From positions 124,001 to 188,000 of the forward strand of contig NZ_JACZCQ010000001.1 of NCBI RefSeq assembly GCF_014904705.1: 64,000 nucleotides of DNA. Direction: 5' to 3'. Within the stretch, counting starts at the first letter, position 1, and the number at the start of each line of letters is the position of its first letter. The position numbers were made by a program, and so were the translations under genes. This DNA is from Nisaea sediminum. GTDB lineage: Bacteria > Pseudomonadota > Alphaproteobacteria > Thalassobaculales > Thalassobaculaceae. Below, piece by piece: positions 44,365 through 54,353 of this stretch. A model generated the notes under the pieces. It saw only the letters and a program-made list of their open reading frames with translations. It did no database searches and had not been told where the DNA came from.

Positions 44365-45291
44365 ATGACGACGATGCTTTTCACCCATGCGGATTGTTTC
44401 GGCCACGATCCGGGCCGCATGCATCCGGAGCATCCGGCTCGTCTGAAGGCCATTCTGAACGCGCTCGACGCGGAGGAATTCGCGGCGATCGAGCGCCGCG
44501 AGGCGCCGAAAGCGACCGTGGAACAGATCGCCCGCGCGCATCCGCTGGATTATGTCGAGGCGATCCTCGATGCCGTACCTGAAAGCGGCGAGCGGCATCT
44601 CGACGGCGACACGGTGATGACACCGGGAACTGGCGACGCGATCCTGCGCGGATCCGGCGCGGCCTGCGCGGCGGTCGACGCGGTGCTCGGCGGTGAGGCG
44701 AAGAACGCTTTCTGCGCCATGCGGCCGCCGGGACACCATGCCGAGCCGCGCACGCCCATGGGGTTCTGCTTTTTCAACCAGATCGCGGTCGGGGCCGAGC
44801 AGGCGCGGGCCGTGCATGGGCTGCGCCGTGTCGCGATCGTCGATTTCGACGTGCATCACGGCAACGGAACCCAGGCGATCTTCGAGGCCGACGGCGGCGT
44901 CTTCTACGCCTCCACGCATCAGACGCTGCTGTTTCCGGGAACCGGGAAACAAAACGAGCGCGGCGTCGGCAACATCTGCAACGTGCCGCTGCCTCCGATG
45001 GCGGGCAGCGAGCAGTTCCGCGCGGCGATCAGCGAGATCATTTCCCCGAAGCTGATCGATTTCCATCCGGAGCTTCTCATGATCTCGGCCGGGTTCGATG
45101 CCCATATCGACGATCCGCTCGCCTCACTCTGCCTCACCGAGGAGGACTTCGCCTGGGTAACCGAGGAGCTCATGCGTGTCGCGGATCTCGTCTGCGACGG
45201 GAAGATTGTCTCGGTTTTGGAGGGCGGTTACGACCTCGAAGCGCTGGCGAATTCGACGGCGGCGCATGTCCGGACGCTGATGAAAGCCTGA
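44365..45291 (+). CDS. Histone deacetylase-like amidohydrolase
   Basis: A 308-residue member of the HDAC/acetylpolyamine amidohydrolase superfamily. The catalytic His pair is in RPPGHHAEPRTPMGFCFFN, the zinc ligands are in DFDVHHGNGTQ and SAGFDAH, and the C-terminal tyrosine is in LEGGYDLEAL. All active-site positions are intact. It would deacylate an acetylated polyamine, lysine or similar substrate in the cytoplasm. It is upstream of xseB on the same strand, a grouping often seen in alphaproteobacteria. A ribosome site GGGAGG precedes the ATG. Confidence 0.9.
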   Translation: MTTMLFTHADCFGHDPGRMHPEHPARLKAILNALDAEEFAAIERREAPKATVEQIARAHPLDYVEAILDAVPESGERHLDGDTVMTPGTGDAILRGSGAACAAVDAVLGGEAKNAFCAMRPPGHHAEPRTPMGFCFFNQIAVGAEQARAVHGLRRVAIVDFDVHHGNGTQAIFEADGGVFYASTHQTLLFPGTGKQNERGVGNICNVPLPPMAGSEQFRAAISEIISPKLIDFHPELLMISAGFDAHIDDPLASLCLTEEDFAWVTEELMRVADLVCDGKIVSVLEGGYDLEALANSTAAHVRTLMKA

Positions 45292-45370
45292 GTGCGGACC
45301 GAGCCCGCCCGGCCTTGTAACGCGGGCGGGCGGGAACTATTGTCGGGCAACGGTCCGAAGGAGATGCCTC

Positions 45371-45619
45371 TTGAGCGAAAACACATCCGCAGAAATCGGT
45401 GCCCTCAGCTTCGAGCAAGCGCTGGAACAGCTTGAAGCGATCGTCGGCAAGCTCGAATCCGGCAGCGGTACCCTGGATGATGCCATCAATGCCTATGCGC
45501 GCGGAGCGGAACTCAAGGCCCATTGTCAGAAGAAGCTGGACGAAGCGCGCATGAAGGTTGAAAAGATCCGGCGCCCGGACGGCGATGGCGCTCTTTCCGC
45601 CGAACCGTTCGACAGCTGA
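45371..45619 (+). CDS. xseB: Exodeoxyribonuclease VII small subunit
   Basis: An 82-residue helical protein with the XseB pattern: SFEQALEQLEAIVGKLESGSGTLDDAINAYARGAEL. It starts with TTG at 45371, preceded by AAGGAG at normal spacing; no suitable ATG exists at that point. It forms the exonuclease VII complex with XseA, which is not in the window. It is 41 bases before ispA in the isoprenoid operon. Confidence 0.92.
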   Translation: MSENTSAEIGALSFEQALEQLEAIVGKLESGSGTLDDAINAYARGAELKAHCQKKLDEARMKVEKIRRPDGDGALSAEPFDS

Positions 45620-45660
45620 TCCATATTTCCGTCAAAGACTGAGCAGGACCGATACCGGAC

Positions 45661-46548
45661 ATGACCGATCTTAAGGACGCGATCGCGAGCTGCGCGCGCG
45701 AGGTCGAGCGCGTAATGGAATTCCTGTTGCCAGAGGCCGACGATGCCGAGGCGCGCCTGTTCGAGGCGATGCGTTATTCCTGCCTCGGAGGCGGCAAGCG
45801 GCTGCGTCCATTCATCGTCCAGCAGTCGGCCAAGCTCTTCGCCGTCGATCCGCGTTGCGCTTACCGCGTCGGCGCGGCGGTGGAATTCATGCACTGCTAT
45901 TCCCTGATTCACGACGATCTGCCGGCGATGGATGACAGCGATCTGCGCCGCGGTCGGCCGAGCTGTCACAAGAAGTTCGACGAGGCAACCGCGATCCTCG
46001 CGGGCGACGCGCTGCAGGCTCTGGCCTTCGAGGTGCTGTCTGCGGAAGAGACCAGTTCCGACGCCTGGGTCCGCGCCCAACTGGTTGCCGGCCTCGCGAG
46101 GGCGGCGGGCGGTACCGGCATGGTCGGCGGCCAGATGATCGACCTGCTCGCCGAGGACGAGGAGATCGATATTTCGGCGATCACCCGGCTGCAGCGCATG
46201 AAGACGGGCGAGATCTTCGCCTTCGCCGCGACCTCGGGCGCGATCATGGGACACGCGACCAAACGTCATACCCATGCGCTGCATTCCTTTGCGCAGGAGC
46301 TCGGGCTCGCCTTCCAGATCGCGGACGATCTGCTCGATTACGAGGGGGATTCCAACACCACCGGCAAGCCCGTCGGGCAGGATGCGAGCGCCGGAAAAGC
46401 GACCTTCGTCTCCATCCTCGGGCCCGAACGGGCCCGCGCTCAGGCGAAGCTGCTGGCGGAACAGGCGGCCCGCGCCCTTGATTTATTCGGTGATCGGGCA
46501 GACCTTCTGAAACAGGTCGCCGCCTATGTCGTCGATCGTACGCATTGA
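45661..46548 (+). CDS. ispA: Farnesyl/geranylgeranyl diphosphate synthase
   Basis: A 295-residue trans-prenyltransferase. The first aspartate-rich motif is DDLPAMDD at 85-92 and the second is DDLLD at 222-226, with GGGKRLRP near 43-50. It condenses isopentenyl diphosphate with allylic diphosphates, giving FPP or GGPP for ubiquinone, hopanoid or carotenoid synthesis. Chain length cannot be fixed by reading. The next gene, dxs, supplies precursors of the same pathway, so the operon links both ends. Confidence 0.92.
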   Translation: MTDLKDAIASCAREVERVMEFLLPEADDAEARLFEAMRYSCLGGGKRLRPFIVQQSAKLFAVDPRCAYRVGAAVEFMHCYSLIHDDLPAMDDSDLRRGRPSCHKKFDEATAILAGDALQALAFEVLSAEETSSDAWVRAQLVAGLARAAGGTGMVGGQMIDLLAEDEEIDISAITRLQRMKTGEIFAFAATSGAIMGHATKRHTHALHSFAQELGLAFQIADDLLDYEGDSNTTGKPVGQDASAGKATFVSILGPERARAQAKLLAEQAARALDLFGDRADLLKQVAAYVVDRTH

Positions 46549-46568
46549 GCCACCGCGCTGATTTGGAC

Positions 46569-48488
46569 ATGCCTGACCGCAGAACCCCGCTTCTGGACCG
46601 AGTTCGCGTTCCCGCAGATATGCGGTCCTTCACAGACCCGCAGCTGAAACAGCTGGCGGAGGATCTGCGTCGCGAGACCATCGACGCGGTCTCCGTAACC
46701 GGCGGGCATCTCGGCGCCGGGCTCGGCGTGGTCGAGCTGACGGTGGCGATCCACAATGTCTTCGACACGCCGCGAGACAAGGTGATCTGGGATGTCGGCC
46801 ACCAGGCCTATCCGCACAAGATCCTGACCGGGCGCCGCGACCGCATCCGCACCCTGCGTCAGGGCGGCGGGCTGTCCGGCTTCACCAAGCGCTCCGAGAG
46901 CGAATATGATCCGTTCGGCGCCGCACACAGTTCGACCTCGATCTCCGCGGGCCTCGGCATGGCGGTGGCGCGGGATCTGAAGGGCGAGGATTTCAATGTC
47001 GTCGCGGTGATCGGCGACGGCGCGATGAGCGCCGGCATGGCCTACGAGGCGATGAACAATGCGGGTGCCTTGCGCAACCGTATGATCGTCGTCCTGAACG
47101 ACAATGACATGTCGATCGCGCCGCCGGTGGGAGCGCTGAGCGCGCATCTCTCGCAGCTAATTTCCTCGAAGCCGTTCCGCAGTCTGCGCGATCTCGCCAA
47201 GCAGTTCGCCCAGAACCTGCCGAAGCCGATGGAGGAGACCGCGCGCCGGGCCGAGGAATTCGCCCGTGGCATGGTCACCGGCGGCACATTGTTCGAGGAA
47301 CTCGGCTTCTACTATGTGGGGCCGGTCGACGGGCACAATCTCGATCATCTGCTGCCCGTGCTCCGTAATGTCCGCGACATGGACCGCGACCGCCCCGTGC
47401 TGCTGCATGTCGTGACCGAAAAGGGGCGGGGCCATCCCTTTGGAGCGCCGGCGGCGGACAAGTATCACGCGGTGCCGAAATTCGACGTTGTGACCGGCGA
47501 GGTGAAGAAACCGGTCTCGAATGCGCCGAGCTATACCGCGGTCTTTGCCGACGCGCTGGTTACGGAGGCGCGGGAAGACGAGCGCATCGTCGCGGTGACG
47601 GCGGCCATGCCGTCCGGAACGGGGCTCGACAAGTTCGCCAAGGCCTTTCCAAAGCGCAGCTTCGATGTGGGTATTGCCGAGCAGCATGCCGTGACCTTCG
47701 CGGCCGGCATGGCCTGCGAGGGCATGAAGCCCTTCGTGGCGATCTATTCAACCTTCCTGCAGCGCGGCTACGACCAGGTTGTGCACGATGTCGCGATCCA
47801 GAAGCTGCCGGTGCGCTTCGCCATCGATCGCGCGGGTCTCGTCGGAGCCGACGGAGCGACCCATGCCGGGGCTTTTGACCTCGCCTATCTCGGGTGCCTT
47901 CCGGATTTCGTCATCATGGCGCCGTCGGACGAGGCGGAACTGGTCCGTATGGTCGCGACCGCCGCGGCGATCGACGATCGTCCGAGCGCATTCCGCTATC
48001 CGCGCGGCGAGGGTGTCGGCGTCGAGCTGCCGGCGCGCGGCGACGTGCTGGAGATCGGCAAGGGTCGGATCGTGCGTGAAGGCACCAGGGTCGCGCTTCT
48101 GTCGCTCGGCTGCCGGCTGCAGGAATGCCTTGTCGCGGCGGATGAACTGGCGGCGCGAGGGCTTTCAACCACAGTGGCCGACGCGCGCTTCGCCAAGCCG
48201 CTGGACCGGGACATGCTGCGCCGTCTCGCTGCGGAGCACGAGGTCCTGATTACCGTCGAGGAAGGCAGCATCGGCGGCTTTGCGAGCCAGGTGCTGCACG
48301 CACTGGCCGAGGACGGTCTGCTCGAGTCCGGTCTCAAGGTCCGGCCGATGGTGTTGCCCGACCTGTTCCTCGATCACGATGCGCCGGCCCGGCAGTACCA
48401 TCTGGCCGGGCTCGATGCGGAAGGCATCACGAACACCGTTCTGGCCGCGCTCGGCGTCGACAGGGCCTCGGCACCCGCCCGCGCCTGA
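46569..48488 (+). CDS. dxs: 1-Deoxy-D-xylulose-5-phosphate synthase
   Basis: A 639-residue TPP-dependent transketolase-like enzyme making DXP from pyruvate and glyceraldehyde 3-phosphate, the first step of the MEP pathway. Seen: [15 protein letters not shown], the TPP/Mg motif [16 protein letters not shown], and in the second half [33 protein letters not shown], ending in a C-terminal domain with [15 protein letters not shown]. The ATG at 46569 ([12 protein letters not shown]) fits known Dxs N-termini better than a TTG eight codons upstream. It lies 20 bases after ispA. Confidence 0.93.
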   Translation: MPDRRTPLLDRVRVPADMRSFTDPQLKQLAEDLRRETIDAVSVTGGHLGAGLGVVELTVAIHNVFDTPRDKVIWDVGHQAYPHKILTGRRDRIRTLRQGGGLSGFTKRSESEYDPFGAAHSSTSISAGLGMAVARDLKGEDFNVVAVIGDGAMSAGMAYEAMNNAGALRNRMIVVLNDNDMSIAPPVGALSAHLSQLISSKPFRSLRDLAKQFAQNLPKPMEETARRAEEFARGMVTGGTLFEELGFYYVGPVDGHNLDHLLPVLRNVRDMDRDRPVLLHVVTEKGRGHPFGAPAADKYHAVPKFDVVTGEVKKPVSNAPSYTAVFADALVTEAREDERIVAVTAAMPSGTGLDKFAKAFPKRSFDVGIAEQHAVTFAAGMACEGMKPFVAIYSTFLQRGYDQVVHDVAIQKLPVRFAIDRAGLVGADGATHAGAFDLAYLGCLPDFVIMAPSDEAELVRMVATAAAIDDRPSAFRYPRGEGVGVELPARGDVLEIGKGRIVREGTRVALLSLGCRLQECLVAADELAARGLSTTVADARFAKPLDRDMLRRLAAEHEVLITVEEGSIGGFASQVLHALAEDGLLESGLKVRPMVLPDLFLDHDAPARQYHLAGLDAEGITNTVLAALGVDRASAPARA

Positions 48489-48496
48489 GTTCCCTC

Positions 48497-49249
48497 ATGT
48501 CTTCCAAAACGCCTTCCGAACGCCTCGACACGGCGCTCGTGAGCCGCGGGCTTGTCGACAGCCGCAGCCGCGCGCGGCAATTGATCGAGGCGGGAGACGT
48601 GATCGTCGACGGCATCGTGGTGACCAAAGCGGCGGCAAAGATCTCTCCGGCACAGGTGCTGGCGCTGGCTGAAACGGCGCATCGCTGGGCCTCCCGCGCG
48701 GCGCTGAAACTTGTTCATGCGCTTGATCATTTCGCGATCGATCCGGCGGAGAAGATCTGCCTCGATGTCGGTGCCTCTACCGGTGGCTTCACCGATGTCC
48801 TGCTCGATCGCGGTGCGCGCCGTGTCCATGCCGTCGATGTCGGGCACGGCCAGCTGATACCGCGCCTGCGCGACGACAGCAGGGTCGTGGTCTACGAACA
48901 TCTGAATATTCGCGATCTCACACCAGAGATGATCGGGGAGCCGGTCGGGCTGATCGTTTCCGACGTCAGTTTCATCTCCCTGAAGCTGGCCTTGCCGGCG
49001 GCGCTTGCCTGTGCGGGAGAGGGCGCCGGGCTGATCGCGCTGGTCAAACCACAGTTCGAGGTCGGCCGGGCGCGGATCGGCCGCGGCGGGATCGTGCGGG
49101 ACGAGCGCGCGCGACGGGATGCGCTGGAAGAGATCGGCGGATGGCTCGAGCAGGGCGCGGGCTGGCAGGTATGCGGCGCTACGGACTCGCCGATTTCCGG
49201 AACAGACGGGAATCAGGAATACTTAATTGCCGCGCGAAAACCGTGCTAG
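48497..49249 (+). CDS. tlyA: TlyA-family rRNA 2'-O-methyltransferase
   Basis: A 250-residue protein with an N-terminal S4 RNA-binding domain (about 1-62: RLDTALVSRGLVDSRSRARQLIEAGDVIVDG) and a FtsJ-like methyltransferase domain with motif I LDVGASTGGFTDVLLDRGA and the VSFISLKL, LVKPQFEVG catalytic segments. TlyA methylates 16S or 23S rRNA and affects sensitivity to capreomycin-type antibiotics. It follows dxs by 8 bases in the same operon. Confidence 0.9.
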   Translation: MSSKTPSERLDTALVSRGLVDSRSRARQLIEAGDVIVDGIVVTKAAAKISPAQVLALAETAHRWASRAALKLVHALDHFAIDPAEKICLDVGASTGGFTDVLLDRGARRVHAVDVGHGQLIPRLRDDSRVVVYEHLNIRDLTPEMIGEPVGLIVSDVSFISLKLALPAALACAGEGAGLIALVKPQFEVGRARIGRGGIVRDERARRDALEEIGGWLEQGAGWQVCGATDSPISGTDGNQEYLIAARKPC

Positions 49250-49279
49250 GCTTCCGCCGGTAACAGTAAGGCTCTGTGC

Positions 49280-50224
49280 ATGACCGAAGCAGACCGCAAG
49301 ACTTCCGCCGCGGGACGGGCCAAGAGCCGGTCGAAGAAACCGGCGGCGACGTCTTTCGATCCCGCGTGCCTCAGATTCAGCGAAATGCTCGCCTACGGCC
49401 TCGGCGCCAGCGGGCGGAGCTGGCTGGACGCCGTGCGCAATGGCGACGACCGTGAGGAAAGCGGACTTATCGAGCGCGCTGCGGCCCGGGTCAGCGAGCG
49501 CGACCTCCGCCGGCAGCAGAATATCGAGGCGATTTTCTCCCTCGCCATGACCATGCTGAAGGACAATGCGGACGCGGACGGGCATGTCGATCCGGACTGG
49601 AGCGTGCGCTTCATCGAGGCCGCATCCGATTGCGGCGACCGCGCCGGCCAGGAAATGTGGGCGGCTTTGCTGGCGCTGGAGGCGGAAGAGAGCGGCGCTG
49701 TCCCGCCGGTGACATTCCGTGTCATGAGCACGCTCAATCGCGCCATGATCCGCTGGGTGGCGATCCTCGCGAAGTTTCGGATCAACAACTTCCTGGTCCG
49801 GCTGTCCGACGAGTTCTTCGGCGCGCGGGAACTGACCGGCGACTGCATCCTGCTGCTGGAGGAATACGGCCTGCTCCGGACAAACCGGGACCTCAGCAAG
49901 GTCTTCAGCTCGCAGAGGGAAGACCATTTCACGACCAACCTGCTTTATGCCGACAAGGTCGTGCGGGTCAGCCACGACGATCCGGCAGCGGACCTGACGC
50001 TACCTTGTTATCGCCTGAGCGAAGCGGGGACAGCGCTCGCCCGCGCTGCCGGGCGTCTCTCGCGCGTCGAGGCGGACCTCGATTATCTGCTGGAAATCGT
50101 GAAGCTGGTCGAGGCGCAGGGCTATACGGTCGCCCAGGCGGATATCCTGGCGCGTAGGTCCGACACCATCGTGTCGAAACATTCGCCCTTCTGCGAGCTC
50201 CGGACCTTGAACCTGAAACGCTGA
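49280..50224 (+). CDS. DUF2806-like hypothetical protein
   Basis: A 314-residue, mostly helical protein. A basic, low-complexity N-terminus (residues 1-25) precedes RRQQNIEAIFSLAMTMLKDN and DPDWSVRFIEAASDCGDRAGQEMWAALLALE, the pattern of DUF2806/TIGR03899-type proteins. The rest (LTGDCILLLEEYGLL) resembles a winged-helix-like segment. The function of the family is unknown. It follows tlyA by 30 bases on the same strand and is ended by a bidirectional terminator. Confidence 0.6.
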   Translation: MTEADRKTSAAGRAKSRSKKPAATSFDPACLRFSEMLAYGLGASGRSWLDAVRNGDDREESGLIERAAARVSERDLRRQQNIEAIFSLAMTMLKDNADADGHVDPDWSVRFIEAASDCGDRAGQEMWAALLALEAEESGAVPPVTFRVMSTLNRAMIRWVAILAKFRINNFLVRLSDEFFGARELTGDCILLLEEYGLLRTNRDLSKVFSSQREDHFTTNLLYADKVVRVSHDDPAADLTLPCYRLSEAGTALARAAGRLSRVEADLDYLLEIVKLVEAQGYTVAQADILARRSDTIVSKHSPFCELRTLNLKR

Positions 50225-50243
50225 CAGCGAGTCTGCGGATAAG

Positions 50244-50286
50244 AAAAAACGGGCGATGCGTTGAGCATGGCCCGTTTTTGTATTTT
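50244..50286. terminator. Bidirectional terminator
   Basis: An A-run and arm AAAAACGGGC (around 50245-50254) pairs with GCCCGTTTTT (50270-50279), giving U-tracts on both strands. It separates the plus-strand DUF2806-like gene from the minus-strand small gene. Confidence 0.85.
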
Positions 50287-50303
50287 ACGATGGAAGCCCT
50301 CGG

Positions 50304-50579
50304 TCATGCGGGCTGGCGGCGTGAGTCCGCTTCGGTTTCGACGATGGTCAGCGCCTTGCAGAGCAGTTTGGCTTCCTGAGCGGTCAGTTTGGCCTGTCGC
50401 GAAAGCCGGCGGAGCTGTTCCGCCGCATCGCCGAGAGAGGCAAAACGGGACGGCGTCTCTACGGCTTCGGTGACGTCGCTTCTCCGCCCGGCCTGGCCGC
50501 GGGCGAATTCTTTCCAGACGGTGACGTCGTGGGTCAGTCCGCCGGCGCCGTTCAGGAATAGGTAAAGAGCATGTTGCAT
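50304..50579 (-). CDS. Small hypothetical protein
   Basis: A 91-residue soluble, helical protein with a good ribosome site GAGGAAAAG before the ATG at 50579. The C-terminal half has an Arg-rich helix, AAEQLRRLSRQAKLTAQEAKLLCKALTIVE. No family is recognised. It is divergent from the LysR gene, so the two share a 120-base promoter region. Confidence 0.6.
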   Translation of the reverse strand: MQHALYLFLNGAGGLTHDVTVWKEFARGQAGRRSDVTEAVETPSRFASLGDAAEQLRRLSRQAKLTAQEAKLLCKALTIVETEADSRRQPA

Positions 50580-50698
50580 AACTTTTCCTCACTCGTTCGT
50601 GTGTCCGTCACTCACTTCATGACAGGGAATATCGTTCGGAAAAGACGCAAGAACAAATGATTGATTTTCACCTATTATGTTAGTTATTTTTACATATT

Positions 50699-51640
50699 AT
50701 GAGCAGGAGACTTCCCCCCTTGACCGCGCTCCGGGCCTTCGAGGCGGCGGCCCGTCTCGGCGGCGTAAGCAAGGCCGCGGACGAGCTGAACGTGACCCAT
50801 GCGGCGGTCAGCCATCAGATCCGCGCGCTCGAGGAATGGTTCGGCCTTGCGCTCTTCGACCGGGTCGGGCGGACGATCCGGCCGACGGCGACGGGGCGAC
50901 GCCTGCTGGCGTCCGTATCCGCCGCTCTGGACACCATCGCGGGCGCGGTGGAGGAAATCTGTCACGATGCGAGCCAGCGGGTGCTGACGGTTTCTTCGGC
51001 GCCGTCGGTCGCCTACAGGCTTCTGGTGCCGAGACTGGCCGGCTTCACCGCGCTGCAGCCGGATGTCGAAGTGCATATTCACCATTCCGTGACGCTGTCG
51101 AACTTCACCACCGACGGCGTCGATATCGCGCTCCGCTTCGGTCGCGGCGACTGGCCCGGCACCGTTTCGAAGAAGCTCATGCCGGGATATGCCCAGCCGC
51201 TGGCAAGCCCGATCCTGCTCGAGCGGGAAGGTATCGCGCTGTCGGACCTGCCGCTTTCGCCGGAACGGATCGCGCAACTCCCCCTGCATCACGAGGATAC
51301 GACGCTCTTCTGGCGCACCTGGTTCGACGCGGCCGGAGCCGGAGGGACGCAGTTCAGGCGGGGAGCGGTTTATTATGATGCGGCGACGATCCTGAATGTC
51401 GCGGTGGCCGGACAGGCGGCCGTCCTGGCGCGGCCGGCCTTGGCGCTCGACGAGCTCAAGAAAGGTATGCTGGTTCCGCTTTCCGACGTCAGGATCGATG
51501 AGGATGCCGGATATTTCCTGGTCTATCCGCGCGAGAAGGCATCCGATTCGCTGATTCTGGCCTTCGATGACTGGGTCGTGTCGGAATTGGCGCAATATGA
51601 CGCCAAGGGGACATTTTCCGAAAAGGCGCTGAACCCTTAA
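50699..51640 (+). CDS. LysR-family regulator, GcvA-like
   Basis: A 313-residue LysR protein. The winged HTH is at about 5-65 (LTALRAFEAAARLGGVSKAADELNVTHAAVSHQIRALEEWFGLALFDR), with the GcvA-type stretch and the substrate-binding domain (VDIALRFGRGDWPGTVSKKL). No ribosome site is visible before the ATG at 50699, so it may be leaderless or poorly translated. It lies on the same strand as the BCCT carrier 230 bases downstream, which may be its target. Confidence 0.88.
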   Translation: MSRRLPPLTALRAFEAAARLGGVSKAADELNVTHAAVSHQIRALEEWFGLALFDRVGRTIRPTATGRRLLASVSAALDTIAGAVEEICHDASQRVLTVSSAPSVAYRLLVPRLAGFTALQPDVEVHIHHSVTLSNFTTDGVDIALRFGRGDWPGTVSKKLMPGYAQPLASPILLEREGIALSDLPLSPERIAQLPLHHEDTTLFWRTWFDAAGAGGTQFRRGAVYYDAATILNVAVAGQAAVLARPALALDELKKGMLVPLSDVRIDEDAGYFLVYPREKASDSLILAFDDWVVSELAQYDAKGTFSEKALNP

Positions 51641-51870
51641 TTTGACCGAGATCAGACGCGATTTGCGGGTATTTCCAGCTCTCCAAATCGAGAAAGCGTC
51701 GCAATGCGGATATAGCCGCTTTTTTGACTCGACCATCCTGACTGGCACAATGACGGGCAGCAAAGAGAGCACGCGGGAAGCGGCGTGCCGGTCCGGACAG
51801 CGTGCCGGATCCCGACCTTGACCTGAAATGAGTCCGGTCTGCCGAGCCAATGGCGGCCAGGGGAGGCATT

Positions 51871-53487
51871 ATGAGCGACGTAGCAGATCGCGGCCCCGAC
51901 GGGGACGCGAACGTTATCGATACCGACTACGAAGTCGGTCAACACAACATACAGCCGCAGATCGGCCGGTTCGGGATGGACATCCATAACCCGGTATTCG
52001 CGATCTCTGCGGGCAGCATCATCCTGATGGTGTTCTATTCACTGGCCCTGCCGGAACAGGCGGGGGCGTTCTTCGGGTGGCTGCGGCCGACCCTCACATC
52101 CGGTTTCGACTGGTTCTTCCTCTTGGCCGGGAACGTATTCGTCGTGCTGACGCTGGCGCTTATCGTCTCGCCGCTCGGCAAGATCCGGCTCGGCGGAACC
52201 GAAGCGAAACCGGACTATTCCTATCCCGGCTGGTTCGCGATGCTGTTCGCGGCCGGGATGGGCATCGGCCTGATGTTCTTCGGGGTCTCCGAGCCGATCT
52301 CGCATTTCTCCTCGTCCGTGGCGGACGGAGCGGGCGCGCCGGACAGCTGGGCGCCGCTTGCCGGCGCGGCGGGTGACGCCGCGGAGGCCCAGCGCCTGGG
52401 CATGGCCGCGACGATCTTCCACTGGGGCCTGCATCCGTGGGCGATCTATGCCGTCGTGGCCTTGGCCCTGTCGCTGTTCGCCTATAACAAGGGGCTGCCG
52501 CTCAGCATACGCTCGATCTTCTATCCGATCTTCGGCGAGCGGGTTTGGGGCTGGACCGGCCATATCATCGACACGCTGGCGGTCTTCGCGACCCTGTTCG
52601 GGCTTGCGACCTCCCTCGGCATCGGGGCGGAACAGGCCAATGCGGGGCTCAACTTCCTCTTTGGCATTCCGGTGAGCGACACCTCCAAGGTGGTGCTGAT
52701 TTCCGGCATCACGGGCATCGCGCTGGTGTCCGTCGTCGCCGGCCTCGACGCCGGAGTGAAGCGGCTCTCCGAGATCAACATGATACTCGCCATCCTGTTG
52801 CTCGGCTTCATCATCGTGGTCGGCCCGACCCTCGCCATCGTCACCGGGTTCTTCGGCAATCTCGGCGCTTATCTGCAGTATCTGCCGGAGCTCTCCAATC
52901 CGTTCGGCCGCGACGACGCGAATTTCTCCCAGGGCTGGACCTCGTTCTACTGGGCCTGGTGGATTTCCTGGTCGCCGTTCGTCGGCATGTTCATCGCCCG
53001 GGTCAGCCGCGGCCGGACCGTGCGCGAGTTCCTGTTCTGCGTGCTGATCGTGCCGTCTATCGTTTCCGTGCTCTGGATGACGGCCTTCGGCGGCACCGCG
53101 CTGTCGCTGCTTCAGGCGGGGCATCAGGAGATCGCAGACGCGGCGCTCGAACTGAAGCTCTTCACCATGCTCGAACAGCTTCCGCTCGCGGGCATCACCT
53201 CCTTCATCGGCATCGTGCTGGTGATCGTGTTCTTCGTGACCTCGTCCGACTCCGGCTCGCTGGTCATCGACACGATCACAGCCGGCGGCAAGGTCGACGC
53301 CCCGGTCCCGCAGCGGATCTTCTGGGCGACCTTCGAAGGCATGGTCGCGATCGCGCTGCTGCTCGGCGGCGGGCTCGGCGCGCTGCAGGCGGCCTCGGTC
53401 TCGACCGGCTTGCCGTTCGCGGTGGTGCTGCTGCTCGGCTGTGTCTCGCTGGTCAAGGGACTGATGAGCGAGCCTAAGGCGAAGTAG
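51871..53487 (+). CDS. BCCT-family (betaine/carnitine/choline) transporter
   Basis: A 538-residue secondary carrier with about 12 membrane segments. Diagnostic parts are MGIGLMFFGVSEPI at about 130-143, the HWGLHPWAIYAV helix and the tryptophan-rich box FYWAWWISWSPFVGMFIARVSRGRTVREFL near 360-390. It belongs to the osmoprotectant carriers that import betaine, choline, carnitine or DMSP using sodium or protons. The ATG at 51871 has GGGGAGG upstream. The short C-terminus lacks the long regulatory tail of BetP. The substrate is unknown. Confidence 0.92.
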   Translation: MSDVADRGPDGDANVIDTDYEVGQHNIQPQIGRFGMDIHNPVFAISAGSIILMVFYSLALPEQAGAFFGWLRPTLTSGFDWFFLLAGNVFVVLTLALIVSPLGKIRLGGTEAKPDYSYPGWFAMLFAAGMGIGLMFFGVSEPISHFSSSVADGAGAPDSWAPLAGAAGDAAEAQRLGMAATIFHWGLHPWAIYAVVALALSLFAYNKGLPLSIRSIFYPIFGERVWGWTGHIIDTLAVFATLFGLATSLGIGAEQANAGLNFLFGIPVSDTSKVVLISGITGIALVSVVAGLDAGVKRLSEINMILAILLLGFIIVVGPTLAIVTGFFGNLGAYLQYLPELSNPFGRDDANFSQGWTSFYWAWWISWSPFVGMFIARVSRGRTVREFLFCVLIVPSIVSVLWMTAFGGTALSLLQAGHQEIADAALELKLFTMLEQLPLAGITSFIGIVLVIVFFVTSSDSGSLVIDTITAGGKVDAPVPQRIFWATFEGMVAIALLLGGGLGALQAASVSTGLPFAVVLLLGCVSLVKGLMSEPKAK

Positions 53488-53505
53488 GACCACTCCATCA
53501 AACAA

Positions 53506-53543
53506 AAGGCCGCCGGGCTGCGATGTCCGGCGGCCTTCTTTTT
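53506..53543 (+). terminator. Terminator of the BCCT gene
   Basis: Arms AAGGCCGCCGG (53506-53516) and CCGGCGGCCTT (53527-53537) with a T-rich tail CTTTTTTCC. Confidence 0.9.
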
Positions 53544-53545
53544 TC

Positions 53546-54301
53546 CTAGATGCGTGTCGGTTCCACCAGGATCTGCGAGACATTGACGCCTGCCGGTGCC
53601 GTCATCGCGTAGAGGATCGCATCCGCAATCTCTTCCGGTGCGAGCGTTCCCGGGGCGTTGTCGTAGAACTCGGTCGCACGGTCGCCGTCGCCCCAACGGC
53701 TCTCCGCGAACTCGGTGCGGGTGAGGCCGGGCAGGACTTCCGTCACCCGGATATCGGTCTTGCCGAAATCGAGCCGGAGGCCGTCGGTGAAGGCGCGGAC
53801 GGCGAATTTCGAGGCGTTGTAGATGCTGCCGCCGGGATAGACCCGGAGCCCCGCGGTCGAGCCGAGGGTGACGATATGACCGGTCCCGCGCGTCGCCATC
53901 TGGTCGATCACCGCACGGCAGACCCGGATGGTGCCGTTCACGTTGGTCTCGATGATGTTGGCCCAGGTCTCGGCGTCGGCCTGATCGAAGCGGGCGCGTC
54001 CGCCGACATCGTGGCCGGCACAGACCACGGCGCCGTGGATGTTGCGCCATCCCTCGGGCATGCGTTCGATCAGCGAGGCGGTGGAGTCCGGATCGGCGAC
54101 ATCGAGCTGCAGCGGCAGGCAATGGCCCGGGCGGTTCTTCGCCATCGTCTGAAGACGGTCCATGCGCCGCGCCGCGGCGATCACACGGGCACCCTCGGCA
54201 AGCAGGCGCTCGACTGTTGCGGCCCCGATGCCGGAACTGGCGCCCGCCACCAGCACGATTTTGTCTCTCAGATTGAAGCGTTCCATCGCCGTGCCGTTCA
54301 T
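53546..54301 (-). CDS. Short-chain dehydrogenase/reductase
   Basis: A 251-residue classical SDR. NAD(P)-binding GASSGIGAAT is near 19-28, NAG-like motif reads VCAG around residue 91, and the catalytic Ser-Tyr-Lys is in STAGLRVYPGGSIYNASK (YNASK). The segment AAARRMDRL after strand two suggests NADP. Sequence resembles the YdfG/serine dehydrogenase-type group. The ATG at 54301 is given; an ATG five codons later is possible. It is separated from the amidotransferase gene by a weak terminator. Confidence 0.85.
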   Translation of the reverse strand: MNGTAMERFNLRDKIVLVAGASSGIGAATVERLLAEGARVIAAARRMDRLQTMAKNRPGHCLPLQLDVADPDSTASLIERMPEGWRNIHGAVVCAGHDVGGRARFDQADAETWANIIETNVNGTIRVCRAVIDQMATRGTGHIVTLGSTAGLRVYPGGSIYNASKFAVRAFTDGLRLDFGKTDIRVTEVLPGLTRTEFAESRWGDGDRATEFYDNAPGTLAPEEIADAILYAMTAPAGVNVSQILVEPTRI

Positions 54302-54312
54302 CGCCTTGATTT

Positions 54313-54333
54313 AAAAAAGCTTTCGTCCAGCTT
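54313..54333 (-). terminator. Weak terminator after the amidotransferase gene
   Basis: On the minus strand, arms AAGCT and AGCTT separated by 7 bases are followed by TTTT. The stem is only five bases. Confidence 0.4.
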
Positions 54334-54353
54334 CGCCGGGCGCCGGGGCGCGG